Translations under genes and position numbers: made by a program
Part shown: positions 10,779 through 20,451 of the stretch, piece after piece
How the letters are laid out: each line of letters opens with the position of its first letter
How positions within the stretch are numbered: position 1 is the first letter of the stretch
Notes under the pieces: model-generated
What the model saw: the letters and a program-made list of their open reading frames with translations, nothing else
Told to the model about the DNA's origin: nothing
Databases searched by the model: none
Source of the DNA: Blattamonas nauphoetae
Taxonomy: Eukaryota > Preaxostyla > Oxymonadida
Direction: 5' to 3'
NCBI GenBank assembly: GCA_033064195.1
Contig: JARBJD010000308.1
Location: forward strand, 22,675 to 86,674
DNA length: 64,000 bases

Positions 10779-11792
10779 GACTTTCTAATTCCGTGTAACT
10801 TGAATAGGGCAGCCTCGGGGCTATTTTACATGATGAGGGAAGTTTCAAAACACATTGATCACGTAGCAGGAACGGATCCTGAGGCTTGGTTGAGTTTGCT
10901 CCCCCCGACTGATCAATGGAAGTCAGCACGTTTATTACAGCAACCCAGCATTCCTTCTGGGGGACAAATGGAACAAGGACAAGATACAACAATGGAGGTT
11001 CCTAGATCGGTCACACCAGCAATTTTCCAGAACCCCGACGTGGGGTCACAGACTTGGAATACGATTAATGGAAACATTCCGACAATCATGTTCGGTGCAC
11101 CCTTAGTCGCAAATCAGGCCGAGCGAGCTGAAGATCTGAAGGATACTGGACGATTGCTGCCCCACTTTGAGTGGGAGGATGAAGAGGTGGAGGAGCTCAA
11201 GACGAAGATGGGACAAGCTCCATCTGACGTAAAAATGTATCCTGACGCAATTAGTAGGAGGCCGTGGAATAGAGAATATCTGGGGAACCTGAATAGATCG
11301 CTTTATTCTCTAGAGACAGAATCGTTTCACCTCTTCAAATTGGGCACATCTGCCCTGACCAATTCAACTTCAACAGAAGATTTGGCGCGAGGTATCGAAC
11401 TGATGACCTTAAAGAGTGCAGAACTTGTGAAACGTGTTAACGATACCAGGATTGAGCATATTTTGAAGATTCCAGTGGATGGAGTGGGAAGTGCCGCAAA
11501 GATGGAGTCGCTGACAAAACAGAACGAAAGGATCGACGCAGCGATGGTAGAAGCCCAGAAACGAAGAGGACAGCGAAGAAGAACTCAGAGAATCGACCCG
11601 TTGTTTTTTCGGGATGGCCCCGACAGGGGGCATTTTCAACCACAGTCGCCCCAGCATTCCCGTCCTTCCTCTCAGAGAAGTACGTACCACCAACGGCAGG
11701 GGCAGACACACAAATTCCAGCCTCGTCGGACACAAACCCCACCCAGGCAGACCCACCAACCATTTTTTCGGAAAGGGAATCAGCAGTATTAG
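10779..11792 (+). pseudogene. gag: DIRS gag, 3' part
   Basis: Continues the gag frame from codon GAC 10779 (DFLIPCNLNRAASG) to the TAG-equivalent stop ending at 11792. The body is helical. The C-terminus is strongly basic and Gln/Arg-rich (RRGQRRRTQRIDP, HSRPSSQRSTYHQRQGQ), as expected for nucleic-acid binding without a zinc knuckle. It overlaps the start of the frame that later encodes the recombinase. Separated from its first 50 codons by T1 and T2 (about 7 kb). Confidence 0.75.
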
Positions 11793-11809
11793 AAGATCGG
11801 CTCGCCGAC

Positions 11810-13750
11810 GTGGACAACGGACGTGTCGTGAAGGCCGAGAGGGGAGATGGGATTGGGGGAAGAGTTGGGAGGTTTTGGAGGGCGTGGGGAGAGTTCGGAC
11901 TATTGGATGTAATGAGAGAAGGGGTGAGGATCGATTGGAACGAACTGGGACCTCCGCGCACTGCGGGACACCCATTCGAACTCAATTTACCAGAAAAAGA
12001 AAGAACAGGAATGAACGAGACGATCGAGGAGGACTTGAAGCAAGGGGTGATAAGGGAAGTTTGCAAAGAGGAGGTCAAGTGTTGGAATGCAGTTTTCGTG
12101 GTGGCGAAGCAGGACGGAACATGGAGGCGTATCCTGGACTGCCGGAGGGTCAACATTCACGTGATTCAAGACCACTTCAAAATGGACGGGGTGTCCACGG
12201 TCGCAGCAACCGTCACGCAGGGCGCGTGGATGGTTGCAGTAGACCTGTCCCAGGCCTACACACACATCCCGTTGCACCCACAAGACCAGCCATTCTTCGG
12301 GTTCCTGTGCGGAGGCAGGGCGTTCATGCAGCAAACTCTTTGTTTTGGTCTCACGTCCGCACCTCGGCTTTTCACGAAGATTCTGCGCCCAGTCGTGGGA
12401 AGGTTCAGACCCAGTTTTCCTCTGGTCGTTTACCTCGACGACTTTTTGGTTCTTGGAGCAACTGCAAACGAGGCAGAGCTGAACGGATCATCGCTTCGAA
12501 TACAGCTGGAGAAACTTGGGTTTACGGTCAACAGAGACAAGTCCACCGAGGTCGCTTCTCAACGAATACATTTTTTGGGTCTGGAATGGGATTCGGAACT
12601 TATGAGAGTCGAGGTGGGGGAGAAGAAGCGGAAGTCAGTGAGGGAGGCTGTAAAAGAGAGACTGAAACGAGCGAGGAAGGGGGAGAACGTGAGGGTGAAG
12701 ACAGTTGCATCGTTAGTGGGCAAGATGCAAGCCCTGGCATTTGCAGACAATCTGGCACACTTCCAAACTCGGAGGTTGATTGCTTGGAAAGAGGGGGTTG
12801 TCCAGGGGGAGGGCTGGGGAGGAGTCGGGGTGCTTGGAGGGGGAGAGATAGAAGATCTGGAATGGTGGTATCAGAGACTGGCAAAAACGATGGGCCGGTC
12901 CATCAGGCAGTTCGAGCAGAGTGTCGTCCTAAATACGGATGCGAGCGAGTGGGGAGTGGGCGTAATTTGGGAACGAGATGGGAAGAGAGTGAGCTGGCAA
13001 CAGGAATTTCAAGAAGAAGAAGGTTGTTGGTCGAGCAACAAGCGAGAGGCGACAGCAGTGGTAAAGGGATTCGCAGAAGGTGTCGAAAGGGGGATGATTC
13101 GGGAGGGAGACGATGTGTTAGTTCTGTCCGACAACATGGTCTGCGTCGCAAACATCAACCGACGATCAACAGCACTCTCACTCCTCCCACAATTCAGACA
13201 GTTATTCGCCATAGCAGATCAGGTGAAGTGCAGGTTGTGGTCGGAGCATATCTCGGGAGAGGACAACGAGGTGGCAGATCGGTTTTCACGAATTCGAGAC
13301 TCAACGGATTACAAACTCAATCATCAGGTATTCCAGCAGATCGTAGAGGATTTCAAGTGCAGCCCGAGTGTGGATGCCTTTGCATCAAAAAACAACAGAC
13401 AGACCAAAAGATATTGGTCACTCGTCAACGAAATGGAGTCGAGCGGAACGAACGGCCTGTTGCAGGATTGGCGAAAAGAGTCGTGCGTTTTTGCACACCC
13501 ACCGATCCCTCTAGTTCAGAGGGTCCTACAGAAGTGGATGCAAAGCGAAACAATGATGATCCTCGTCGTCCCGGACTGGACGACTCTACCAGGGAGAGAC
13601 ACGATCGAGAAGTATGCGGAACGATCACTACTATTGGGGAGGACGGAGGAAGTGACGGAGGAAGGGAGCGGGATGACAGCGGCGGGGAGCGGCCGCCCAC
13701 CCGGCTTGCTCCGAGCATACTTGATGGGGAAATTTGGGAGGGACTTGTAA
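11810..13750 (+). CDS. pol: DIRS reverse transcriptase-RNase H
   Basis: 646-aa ORF with an RT domain: AKQDGTWRRILDCRRVN, VDLSQAYTHIPLHP, FGLTSAPRLFTKIL and the catalytic VVYLDDFLVLG. RNase H follows (LNTDASEWGVGVIW ... KREATAV ... LSDNMVCVANINRR). The C-terminal segment SVDAFASKNNRQTKRYWS ... PPIPLVQRVLQKW is the methyltransferase-like module typical of DIRS elements. The enzyme copies element RNA into DNA. The frame is intact. It lies 17 bp after gag in a different frame and is overlapped by the recombinase frame, the usual DIRS arrangement; translation would need re-initiation or separate transcripts. Confidence 0.93.
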   Translation: MDNGRVVKAERGDGIGGRVGRFWRAWGEFGLLDVMREGVRIDWNELGPPRTAGHPFELNLPEKERTGMNETIEEDLKQGVIREVCKEEVKCWNAVFVVAKQDGTWRRILDCRRVNIHVIQDHFKMDGVSTVAATVTQGAWMVAVDLSQAYTHIPLHPQDQPFFGFLCGGRAFMQQTLCFGLTSAPRLFTKILRPVVGRFRPSFPLVVYLDDFLVLGATANEAELNGSSLRIQLEKLGFTVNRDKSTEVASQRIHFLGLEWDSELMRVEVGEKKRKSVREAVKERLKRARKGENVRVKTVASLVGKMQALAFADNLAHFQTRRLIAWKEGVVQGEGWGGVGVLGGGEIEDLEWWYQRLAKTMGRSIRQFEQSVVLNTDASEWGVGVIWERDGKRVSWQQEFQEEEGCWSSNKREATAVVKGFAEGVERGMIREGDDVLVLSDNMVCVANINRRSTALSLLPQFRQLFAIADQVKCRLWSEHISGEDNEVADRFSRIRDSTDYKLNHQVFQQIVEDFKCSPSVDAFASKNNRQTKRYWSLVNEMESSGTNGLLQDWRKESCVFAHPPIPLVQRVLQKWMQSETMMILVVPDWTTLPGRDTIEKYAERSLLLGRTEEVTEEGSGMTAAGSGRPPGLLRAYLMGKFGRDL

Positions 13751-13776
13751 GTGAACTAGAGATTGAGGAGGACTCG

Positions 13777-14883
13777 ATGCTGTGGATTTTGGCAAGTTAT
13801 AGCGAAGCTACAGTGCGACAATATGCCGGGGCCATCCGGAGGTGGATAGAGGAGGAAGCAGGGGCAGGCAGGGATTGGAAGGACGTGGAGCAGTTGAAGG
13901 TAGTCAATTTTTTGTCACGATGGTTTAAAAGGACGGGATCAGCGAATACTACAGCTTCAGCAAGGAGCGCATTGTCTTTTCTGGCGCAGCTTCTGGGAAT
14001 GGGACCTGTCGGAGAGTCCCTCGCGGTGAAGGCCACAATGAGAGGTATACGGAAAGTTCATCCTTCAACGCCGAAGTATACAGACACGTGGGACGCTGAC
14101 GTCATGGAAGGAGAAATTTTGAAGGGATGGGTTAGGCGGAAGACGATGCGTGAAAGAGAACTGGTTTTGCATCTATCGGCCATCCTCTCGCTTCAACACG
14201 CACTCAGGTTCACGGAGATGGCGAGGATTAGAGGGGAATCGGTTGTGGTTGATAAGGAGAATCACTCGATCAGTTTCAAAACAAGGCTGAAGACTGGCGA
14301 AAGCGAGGAGACGATAACATTAGAGGAGGGGAAGATATTTCAAGGGCTGAGAGCTGTGGACTGGGTATTGGAACTAGATCGAGTAAGAGGACAAGATCGG
14401 ACGGGACAGCTGTTGAGATTGGAGGGCAGAGATCAGGATGCAGGGGATATCGCGAGGCATATTAAGGAACTAATGGCGAGAGCGGGAGTGAACACGGACA
14501 AGTATGGACCGTATACTCTCAAACATGCTGGGCGATCAAAGCTAAAAGAGAAGGGAATTACATACGCGGAGATTGCCAAACGAGCTAGATTATCGACGAC
14601 TTCCAAGACGCTGCAACGCTACTACATCAAACCCATTTCTGCTCCCAACGAGCTCAAACTTTCTTCATCTCTTCGAGATAAAGCCATTAGTCCACAATCA
14701 CTGAAGAGTGATTCTGACAATGGTTTAGAAAGAAGAGATGAAGAAAGTTTCAAACCTCCACCCGCCCCAGCAACTCGAAGATCAGATAGACTTATACAGC
14801 AAAAAGGAAATTCATCTCTTCTTTCTAAAGCTCCCAACAGAGTAACAAAGGGAAGATCACGTCACGTGAACAAAGGTAAGTGA
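13777..14883 (+). CDS. DIRS tyrosine recombinase
   Basis: The tyrosine recombinase integrates circular DIRS DNA. The N-terminal SAM-like DNA-binding segment (YSEATVRQYAGAIRRW) precedes the catalytic domain: Arg I in QHALRFTEMARIR, the H-x-x-R box in TLKHAGRSKLKEKG, and the nucleophile Tyr in KTLQRYYIKP. I start at the ATG 13777 (MLWILASY), but the same frame is open back to 11614 across the entire RT ORF, so the true start could be upstream. The C-terminal 80 codons run through the internal complementary region and end at TGA 14883 within the right terminal repeat. Confidence 0.88.
   Translation: MLWILASYSEATVRQYAGAIRRWIEEEAGAGRDWKDVEQLKVVNFLSRWFKRTGSANTTASARSALSFLAQLLGMGPVGESLAVKATMRGIRKVHPSTPKYTDTWDADVMEGEILKGWVRRKTMRERELVLHLSAILSLQHALRFTEMARIRGESVVVDKENHSISFKTRLKTGESEETITLEEGKIFQGLRAVDWVLELDRVRGQDRTGQLLRLEGRDQDAGDIARHIKELMARAGVNTDKYGPYTLKHAGRSKLKEKGITYAEIAKRARLSTTSKTLQRYYIKPISAPNELKLSSSLRDKAISPQSLKSDSDNGLERRDEESFKPPPAPATRRSDRLIQQKGNSSLLSKAPNRVTKGRSRHVNKGK
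14654..14754. repeat. DIRS internal complementary region
   Basis: The left half (14654-14712) is the reverse complement of the left element tip (3443-3501). The right half (14713-14754) is the reverse complement of the right tip (about 14938-14979). The two halves meet at GAGTGATT/CTGACAATGG, which fixes the element ends. It lies inside the recombinase ORF. Confidence 0.9.
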
Positions 14884-14979
14884 AGAGCGGAAGATTATTC
14901 ATTATTTAGACGTATTTAATACATTTCAAGGGAATTATACTCAAACTTTCTTCATCTCTTCTTTCTAAACCATTGTCAG
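14843..14979 (+). repeat. DIRS right terminal repeat and tip
   Basis: Inverse of 3480-3600, then the unique tip CTTTCTAAACCATTGTCAG complementary to the right half of the internal region. Confidence 0.9.
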
Positions 14980-14989
14980 AACAAATTAT

Positions 14990-16388
14990 TACAGTCGGTC
15001 GGACTGTTGAGTAATTTGTAACTCGTCACATCAAACGTGCCACTGTAGAATTCTTTGTTTTCACGAAAATGAAAAAAGTGTCAAACCTCCGTCTAAGTCG
15101 TGTGTCGGTATTCGATGTTCTTTCAAAAAGATCATTCAGAATTTCATAGAACATTTCATACATCGTTGTTTTGCTCATTCATCACCTGTCTTTGTCATCG
15201 TGCTCTGAGAGAATGAGGAGAGTACTCAATTGGAAAAAATGAGACAATATTGGACGATACCGTGTCAACGTATTGTTGACCTATTGTGCTGTGCGCATTC
15301 AATGGTCTCATGCAATCAGCTTGCGAAAAACGACGAATCAGTCGAGGAGGAGAAAAATGGTCTACTTTCGTTGAATCTGAAACTGGAGTGCTAGACACGA
15401 TAAAAGAGGACTAGATAAGAGATATATCCTGAAATCAAACCTAAATTGTTGATAGAGAGTCTACAATAGCACATCGTTTGACGATCCAATCAACACACTG
15501 ATATTCATTAGCAAGGTTGAAATCTCAAGGTATCCCTCTCTTTGTCAGCTTTCCTGTGTAACTTTCTCAACCTGAGGCCTATATATTGGTGTTATCCCAT
15601 CCACTAGTTAGAACGGGATTTGAATCACAACTCTTTGTCAACTCCTGTTTGACTACGAGGACGATGTCTTTTATCATCCAAATAACAGATTTAGTTTGAG
15701 ACTTTAAACAATTTACTAATTCGACATACAATTTGAAAGTGTAGATTCCAAGATTGAGACAAGGAGTGAAATCAAAATTAGTGGATATTGGACAGATTCA
15801 TCACACTTTAACAAACAATCATTGAAGAACTCTCAATTCGGATGATCAGCATTGAATCGAGTCTCAGGAAATCAGATGATTGTGTTGATTGAATCGTCAA
15901 ACGATGTGCTATTGTAGACTCTCTATCAACAATTTAGGTTTGATTTCAGGATATATCTCTTATCTAGTCCTCTTTTATCGTGTCTAGCACTCCAGTTTCA
16001 GATTCAACGAAAGTAGACCATTTTTCTCCTCCTCGACTGATTCGTCGTTTTTCGCAAGCTGATTGCATGAGACCATTGAATGCGCACAGCACAATAGGTC
16101 AACAATACGTTGACACGGTATCGTCCAATATTGTCTCATTTTTTCCAATTGAGTACTCTCCTCATTCTCTCAGAGCACGATGACAAAGACAGGTGATGAA
16201 TGAGCAAAACAACGATGTATGAAATGTTCTATGAAATTCTGAATGATCTTTTTGAAAGAACATCGAATACCGACACACGACTTAGACGGAGGTTTGACAC
16301 TTTTTTCATTTTCGTGAAAACAAAGAATTCTACAGTGGCACGTTTGATGTGACGAGTTACAAATTACTCAACAGTCCGACCGACTGTA
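14990..16388. mobile_element. Fold-back element 1 (508-bp inverted arms, TA target)
   Basis: Arms 14990-15497 and 15881-16388 are inverted and almost identical (one difference noted near 15486); the spacer is 15498-15880. The tips are CAGTCGGTCGGACTG preceded and followed by TA, fitting a Tc1/mariner-like TA duplication. Each arm carries the same 67-codon ORF (15195-15398 minus, 15980-16183 plus) with no recognisable domain. No transposase. It sits 10 bp beyond the DIRS end. Confidence 0.85.
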
Positions 16389-16700
16389 TGACACCTACGA
16401 ACACGAAACGACAAACGAAACCGAGTCGCGTTTATTGAAAAAGAAAGAGTGTAATTCGGTTTTTTTCATCTCTAAAAGTATCCCAGACCCACATTACTTC
16501 CAAAAAAAACCAATTGTGTTTACGATTCAGACTGGGGACTCTCTTTCGATTTGGTTGTAACTGACTTTCCCATCGACACTCGAATTGGATTGAATGACGC
16601 CTTTGTGCCAGTCGGTGACGAAGCAAAGAGAAGCACGGCGAGCGGGTTGTTCTCTGGAGACTGGTCGGAGATGGTCGGAGTGCGATTGAGAACTGAATGA
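16389..16700. other. Intergenic, no gene seen
   Basis: Between the fold-back element and the stop of the LRR gene. Short ORFs only; it may hold the 3' UTR of the gene on the minus strand. Confidence 0.5.
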
Positions 16701-19700
16701 TCAGAAGGGGGAATGAAGAGGAGAATGAAGAGAGATGAACGAGGAAGGAGGAGAAAGAAGAATGAAGAGGAGAAAGAAGAATGAGGAATGAATCATGAAC
16801 ACACCCTGGAGTTCCAGCTGTCGTTTCGGCTTTGGTGTCACTGGCTTCTCTCCTTTCTCTTCCCCAATCCCTTTTGGGCGATGCTCATCTTCGTCCTTCG
16901 TTCCTCTTTCCTTCTTTTGCGAGTCGATTCCAGACCAATCAGAAAGAACCGAATACGCTGTCACTGTGCTCCCAGCCGACCCATCCGACTGAATCACTCG
17001 TTCCACCCCCAACTCCTCCCTCCGACTCTTCCTCCTTCTCCCCCTTCTGCCTGTCGGGAGGACGAACGAAGTGGAAGGATGTGAAGCTGTCCCAGTCGAC
17101 GAATATTCCGAGTTCGATTCAGTTCCATCGCTGCAGTCTGTCTCGCCCGAGTGTGGTTCGTGTTTGTCTCCGCCGTCTTCCTCATCGTCTTCCTCCTTTT
17201 TCTCTCCGCGTGGTCCATCTGACACTGTTCGAGATTCTGCGACAGTCTCGCTGAGATCGAGTGAGGTGTCGAATGTGTTGAGCGACATCAATTCCCGCTC
17301 TGTCCGTTTCTCCTCCCGACCTGCTTTCTTCGACTCAGAAGCGACAACAACGCTCTGTTTCTCTTCGTCGACCTCGATCTCTTCCTCTTGCTCGTCGTGT
17401 TCCTCTTCAGCTGTCTCGCCAACTTGGATTGTCGTGCTGCCTTCTTCGCTTGTTAGACTGTCGAGCGATTCGTGTTTGTTCATCTTCGTCCTCCCTTCGC
17501 GTTCAGCACTTTCTGCTCCTTCCATCTCAACCATCCTTTCTTTGTAGCTTCGTCCAGCTCGTGTCTTGTGCAGCCAGTCCGAAAGAGACAGTGTGTTGGT
17601 GAAAAACGATGAAAACTGGTCTTGTTGCTGAACAGGGACGTAACTGGCAGCAGCATCGTTCTTTTCGATCGGCTGGAAGTGCTGTTCTCCAAACGTGTCT
17701 CGCTGGGGAGGTGTCTGGTGTGGATGGAGTGAGTGCTGAGTCGGTGGGTGTGTGAGGTGTTGATTGAGCTGCCTCGAAACGTGTGTCGATGGAAGAGACA
17801 GACGCGCAAGCTGTTCGGAAATCGTCTCGCGTGCATCAAAATGTGGCTGTGGATGCTCGTTGTGGGTGTGGAACGGAGGATGGTTCTGCTGTCGCTGAAC
17901 CACCGACGAGACGGTCTGTGCGAGTGTTGTCTTCAGTTTGGTGATGACAGTGTCGAGCAGGACGTCGATTTCCGAGTCGTCGTCATCGTTAGATGTGTCT
18001 CTTTCCTTCTCATCGTGCTTGGCCTGAACGGATTTGTTGTGTTCTCGCATTCCATCAGAGACTCTCTCCCATCTCGTTTGATGTTCGTGCTGCGGAGAGA
18101 AGTGGACAGGAAGGGAATCGAAAGTGGACGATGACGAATCAAAACCAGCAGAATCTGTCTGGTCTGTCCAGTTCTCCTCTTCGATAATGTCGTCCTCGTT
18201 CTTTGTTCCGCCTGGCAGAGTGACTGGATGGGATCGATGCCCGATTGCGGTGATCGTGTCATCAGAAGGCCTGTCGCCGTTGAAAGATGTGTTCTGCTCG
18301 AACAGACTCTCGTCCTGCGAGGAGTCTTCGTTGTTCAGCTCGCTCAGCGTCGATTCTTGTCCGCCTGTCCATCTTTCGGGTCGTCTCCAAACGCGGTTCT
18401 TCCAACTTTGTTCATTTTCTCCTTTCGACTTTTTGTTTCGTTCCTTTCGTTTCTCAAAAGGTGTGTTTGCGTTTTCATCGTCCAACACAAACGAGAGACG
18501 CGAGGGTCTGGTTGGAGTTGAAGTGGAACGAGATGATTGTTCCCTTTCTGTCTTCTTCAGCACAGAATCGGGGGCGGGATTCGTTCGTCGTTTCTTTCTG
18601 AGGGTGTCAAGAATTCGGTCAATCGGTGAGCGGATGGGAGAGGCGTAGTGTGGAGTGCTGGTTGATCTGATGTGCCGTTTGAGAGGGGATTTGGAGGATG
18701 TGGGTGTGGATTTCGGCGGTTGGTGAGAATCGACAAAAAAGACATGTGGAGACGATGGAGAGAGGTGTATTGGGGATTTTGGGGAGATTTGTGAGATAGT
18801 GTAGTCATCAGAGGAAGTGGAAGGGATTTTGATCGGCAGGGAGAGAGGAGGACGAGGCTGTTTCTGACTCGGTTGAATTACGTGTTCAACGATGTTTTGA
18901 GATGAATCATCACTTGAATCACTTGAAAGGAATGATGAAAGAGTTTCTCGTGGGATAGGAAGTCCAGTAAGACGGTTCTTCGGTTTAGGATCAGTCGGTG
19001 TTTGTGAATGTTGATGATTAGATGAGGAGTGTGGGATCAAGGGAGGAGATGAGGTCTGACTTTGTATTTCATTCAAAAATTTGAATGACGGCGTAGAAAA
19101 ATCAGGATATCGGATGGAATTGAAGATTGGGCGAGTCTGATTCACGGGTGGCTGGAGATTCGGTTTGGCGGCAGAAGGAGGAGGAAGAATCGAGGAGAAG
19201 ACAGGAACCGACGGGGTAGTTGTGGGTGAAATCATTTTTGGTGTTTGATAAGTCATAGGTCGTTCCAATGGGCGAGTTGTTTCGGAAGGAAGTTGTGTGG
19301 GAGGCTGCATCTCATTTCCCGCCTCAACATGACGAGACAAGGAGTTACTGTCCGCAGGAGCTCGATATATTCGGAGTGGGTGAGGAAATTCCTGGAAATC
19401 GGAAGGAATCAGGACGACACATCCGAGATCGAGACAACAGTGTGGATGGGCTTGACAAAACGTAGAAATCAGATCAACGTCAGATGGGAGCAAGAGTGGC
19501 CAACAATCTTGTGATAGCAGTGAGATTCCAAAGTAAGAGAGGGAGAGGTTCGACGTCGAGAGTTTAGAAAGAACAGCCTTCAAGCATGACCGATTCAATG
19601 AGAGTGAAGACATGTCCAAGAACGACAAAGAGTGGCACGAACAGAGAAAGTCAACAAATGAAGTGAGTGATGATGGAGAGAACGAGTTTGGCATTGATTT

Positions 19701-20246
19701 GAGGATCGGTCGGACTGTTTTCAAATGTGGGTTGTTTGTGAGGAATGACGAAGGGGAAAACGAGTGTGAAGTTGATTTTTGTGACGGATAGGAAGAGGAA
19801 ATTGGTAATCTAATGCTTGGAGATTGAGATATGGACTGGAAAAAGTTGGTGAACCGATCAGCTTTTCCTGATTGATGAGAGGAATCTTTCTGGCCTTGAT
19901 GTTGATCAGGGATCTTATTTGGATGATGTAAAGATGAAAACATAAGAAAATTACGAAGTGGTGCACCATGTCGCTGGATTGACGATGATGTCTTTGGTTT
20001 CTTCGTTAATGAATCGAGCGAAGAGAATAATGCCAAAATTGTCGACGAACATATTTTCTTCTGGTCATTTTGTTCAGGAAATGTCGTGTTTAGGAGTTTC
20101 TCATTGCCAATTTTCAAACCCAGGAGAGAATGGTGTCGTGACAGAAGTTGTCGTAAAGTCTGAAGATCCAAGGATGACAACCCACAGGAGGAAACATCAA
20201 CCATATTAGTCAATCTTGGGACTGCAAGGCCATGTAGGCATGACAT
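16701..20246 (-). CDS. LRR-containing, mostly disordered 1181-aa protein
   Basis: The N-terminal 300 residues show ribonuclease-inhibitor-like leucine-rich repeat patterns (SSCGLSSLDLQTLRQLL; SLSFLDMSSLSLNRSCLKAVL; LSLSYFGISLL), a protein-interaction fold. The remaining about 850 residues are Ser/Pro/Thr-rich and then Glu/Lys/Asp-rich, with acidic runs (EEEHDEQEEEIEVDEE), and predicted disordered. The last 35 residues are hydrophobic (FFFLLFILLSPPSSFISL), possibly a tail anchor, or read-through into an unspliced 3' end. The first ATG at 20246 is uncertain because open sequence continues upstream to about 20455. No enzyme motif. Likely a scaffold or adaptor; the function is unknown. Confidence 0.7.
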   Translation of the reverse strand: MSCLHGLAVPRLTNMVDVSSCGLSSLDLQTLRQLLSRHHSLLGLKIGNEKLLNTTFPEQNDQKKICSSTILALFSSLDSLTKKPKTSSSIQRHGAPLRNFLMFSSLHHPNKIPDQHQGQKDSSHQSGKADRFTNFFQSISQSPSIRLPISSSYPSQKSTSHSFSPSSFLTNNPHLKTVRPILKSMPNSFSPSSLTSFVDFLCSCHSLSFLDMSSLSLNRSCLKAVLSKLSTSNLSLSYFGISLLSQDCWPLLLPSDVDLISTFCQAHPHCCLDLGCVVLIPSDFQEFPHPLRIYRAPADSNSLSRHVEAGNEMQPPTQLPSETTRPLERPMTYQTPKMISPTTTPSVPVFSSILPPPSAAKPNLQPPVNQTRPIFNSIRYPDFSTPSFKFLNEIQSQTSSPPLIPHSSSNHQHSQTPTDPKPKNRLTGLPIPRETLSSFLSSDSSDDSSQNIVEHVIQPSQKQPRPPLSLPIKIPSTSSDDYTISQISPKSPIHLSPSSPHVFFVDSHQPPKSTPTSSKSPLKRHIRSTSTPHYASPIRSPIDRILDTLRKKRRTNPAPDSVLKKTEREQSSRSTSTPTRPSRLSFVLDDENANTPFEKRKERNKKSKGENEQSWKNRVWRRPERWTGGQESTLSELNNEDSSQDESLFEQNTSFNGDRPSDDTITAIGHRSHPVTLPGGTKNEDDIIEEENWTDQTDSAGFDSSSSTFDSLPVHFSPQHEHQTRWERVSDGMREHNKSVQAKHDEKERDTSNDDDDSEIDVLLDTVITKLKTTLAQTVSSVVQRQQNHPPFHTHNEHPQPHFDARETISEQLARLSLPSTHVSRQLNQHLTHPPTQHSLHPHQTPPQRDTFGEQHFQPIEKNDAAASYVPVQQQDQFSSFFTNTLSLSDWLHKTRAGRSYKERMVEMEGAESAEREGRTKMNKHESLDSLTSEEGSTTIQVGETAEEEHDEQEEEIEVDEEKQSVVVASESKKAGREEKRTERELMSLNTFDTSLDLSETVAESRTVSDGPRGEKKEEDDEEDGGDKHEPHSGETDCSDGTESNSEYSSTGTASHPSTSFVLPTGRRGRRRKSRREELGVERVIQSDGSAGSTVTAYSVLSDWSGIDSQKKERGTKDEDEHRPKGIGEEKGEKPVTPKPKRQLELQGVFMIHSSFFFLLFILLSPPSSFISLHSPLHSPF

Positions 20247-20451
20247 TTGGTTGATATGTAAAGTGTCATGCCGATCACGCCCACCGAGTCAGGGGATCTC
20301 GACAATTCAAGTGAAGGAAGTAAGATACAACCGCAACCATGTCTCATCAGAGGATTGAAGAACAAAACATAGAAGATGTCTGATGTCCTCTTGAAAATGA
20401 TAGAAGTGGAAAAAAACGTTCTTCTCAAACTATATTGACAGATGAAGTGTT

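Larger units (their letters stand above)
3443..14979 (+). mobile_element. DIRS-type tyrosine-recombinase retrotransposon, with nested insertions
   Basis: The inverted ends share about 120 bp (3480-3600 against 14843-14961) but differ in their outer tips. An internal complementary region (14654-14754) is made of the complement of the left tip joined to the complement of the right tip, the signature of DIRS elements that replicate through a circle. Coding order is gag, RT-RNase H, tyrosine recombinase. Without inserts T1 and T2 the element is about 4.5 kb. No target duplication is expected or seen for this class. Confidence 0.9.

Noticed and set aside
12559-13750. Minus-strand ORFs opposite the DIRS pol genes
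   Set aside because: Shadows of the GC-rich plus-strand coding sequence; no domains.
15195-16183. Two identical 67-aa ORFs as a duplicated gene
   Set aside because: They are the same sequence in the two arms of the fold-back element; no domain or splice evidence.
17071-19514. Plus-strand ORFs (up to 174 aa) opposite the LRR protein
   Set aside because: Ser-rich shadows of acidic/Ser codons on the minus strand.
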